Positions 20,557 through 21,184 of a stretch of 21,184 nt of DNA are shown here, one piece after another; within the stretch, counting starts at the first letter, position 1; each line of letters starts with the position of its first letter. The DNA lies in the NCBI GenBank assembly GCA_016198625.1, contig JACQIH010000030.1, positions 1 through 21,184 of the forward strand, written 5' to 3'. The DNA comes from Candidatus Aenigmatarchaeota archaeon. GTDB taxonomy: Archaea > Aenigmatarchaeota > Aenigmatarchaeia > GW2011-AR5. The position numbers and the translations under genes were made by a program. The notes beneath the pieces were generated by a model. It had not been told where the DNA came from. It saw nothing but the letters and a program-made list of their open reading frames with translations, and did no database searches.

Positions 20557-21184
20557 TTAGAAAAAGATCTTCCAGAACAGCAGGCTCACTTCAAAATGCT
20601 CGCTGCCTGATGTTGAGAGCAGTTTCGCCTCCGAGAAAACGGGACCAGCTGATTTCCTGAAAGGGTCCATCTTGTAGCGTTCTCCGGATGCCCACATCAG
20701 CGCGGCCTTTGTAAGGTTTTTCAGCTGCTGGGCGTCCGGGCTGTTTGACCCGTAGTCGTAGTCCGAGAACCATACGGTCCGGCCCCGGTTATTCACAATA
20801 AACTGGTTTATCTTCACGTACGATATGACGTTCGCGGGGCTCGACACGACAACGGACCTGTCGTCAACCGCGACCTGATTGACGCCTCCCCCGGAAAAGC
20901 CGCTGAACGCGGCCGCAGATGCGTCCTCCTTCCGCAGCGCCGAGTAATAATTGGCCACCTTGTACGAGACCTTCGAAGGCGTTGTGGTGTCGTAGAATCT
21001 TCCTGGTCCGCTTCCGTCCCCTGTCCATTTCAGGCCGAAGACCGTATTCATATATCCGTCATTCACCTGATTTTCGTAGAGGTGCGAGAGCATGAATATC
21101 GTCCCGCCCCTCTCGAGGAAGCTGTCCAGCGATGCCCTGTAAGCATTCAGGTTCTCGTAGCCGATTATCAGCAAGACATTCGTA
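20557..21184 (-). CDS. C-terminal part of an unrecognised protein (runs off right edge)
   Basis: The frame is open to the right edge, so the N-terminus is missing; about 208 codons are visible. The opening VLLIIGYENLNAYRASLDSFLERGGTIFMLSHLYENQ resembles the ThuA / class I glutamine-amidotransferase-like Rossmann segments found in large surface or processing proteins, where a hydrophobic strand is followed by an acidic loop and a GG turn. A later YVKINQFIVNNRGRTVWFSDYDYGSNSPDAQQLKNLTKAALMWASGE segment recalls the final helix-strand of the same fold. The C-terminus (SEHFEVSLLFWKIFF) is hydrophobic. No membrane helix is clear in the visible part. Family assignment is tentative. Confidence 0.7.
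   Translation of the reverse strand, partial: TNVLLIIGYENLNAYRASLDSFLERGGTIFMLSHLYENQVNDGYMNTVFGLKWTGDGSGPGRFYDTTTPSKVSYKVANYYSALRKEDASAAAFSGFSGGGVNQVAVDDRSVVVSSPANVISYVKINQFIVNNRGRTVWFSDYDYGSNSPDAQQLKNLTKAALMWASGERYKMDPFRKSAGPVFSEAKLLSTSGSEHFEVSLLFWKIFF

Noticed and set aside
1..21184. CRISPR array, rRNA, insertion sequence or transposase
   Set aside because: No regularly spaced repeats, rRNA signatures or transposase motifs were seen anywhere in the window; the only mobile-type gene is the homing endonuclease.

Overview
The window is archaeal. It carries archaeal-type leucyl-, phenylalanyl- and glycyl-tRNA synthetases, a tRNA-splicing endonuclease, DNA topoisomerase VI (A and B), aIF1A, an NMD3-family protein, a Pno1/Dim2-like KH protein, class II GAPDH and the bifunctional fructose-1,6-bisphosphate aldolase/phosphatase. 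Three tRNA genes are broken up by bulge-helix-bulge (BHB) introns. Short proteins, a PheS lacking its N-terminal domain, very tight gene spacing and leaderless-looking promoters suggest a reduced-genome lineage, perhaps DPANN (Micrarchaeota- or Diapherotrites-like). That placement is inference; no rRNA is present.

Layout. 1-510: start of leuS (minus strand, runs off the left edge). 540-1926: sparse stretch with three unrecognised small genes. 1927-2069: tRNA-Arg(UCU) with three introns, sharing a TATA box with the divergent minD-like gene. 3052-5897: pheS-pheT, overlapping by 10 nt. 6437-7894: glyS, convergent with an endA / CBS-domain gene pair (7884-9634). 9912-14214: gluconeogenic block pgk-gap-tpi followed by the FBP aldolase/phosphatase. 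14259-14813: membrane-anchored cysteine-bearing coiled-coil protein. 14918-16302: an overlapping chain of tRNA-Phe(GAA, two introns), a NUDIX hydrolase, tRNA-Asn(GUU, three introns) and an AT-rich LAGLIDADG homing endonuclease. 16368-20522: minus-strand operon nmd3 - aIF1A - KH protein - top6B - top6A. 20557-21184: C-terminal part of an unrecognised protein running off the right edge.

The central story is tRNA splicing. The three tRNA genes hold eight predicted introns (185 nt in total against 222 nt of exon), and seven of the eight lie away from the canonical 37/38 site. The same window encodes the splicing endonuclease, and its catalytic lysine position (K156 in the Methanocaldococcus enzyme, from memory) is occupied by alanine. 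A homing endonuclease reading frame contains the tRNA-Asn TATA box and ends exactly at the first exon-intron junction of that tRNA. A four-CBS-domain protein with a C-terminal domain resembling the HPF/RaiA ribosome-hibernation fold is encoded directly behind endA.

First genes of transcription units tend to have a TATA-like element about 25-30 nt before the start codon. Internal operon genes instead use GGTGAT/GGAGG-like ribosome binding sites, often overlapping the previous stop codon. All intron boundaries and family assignments were worked out by eye; no alignment or search was run.
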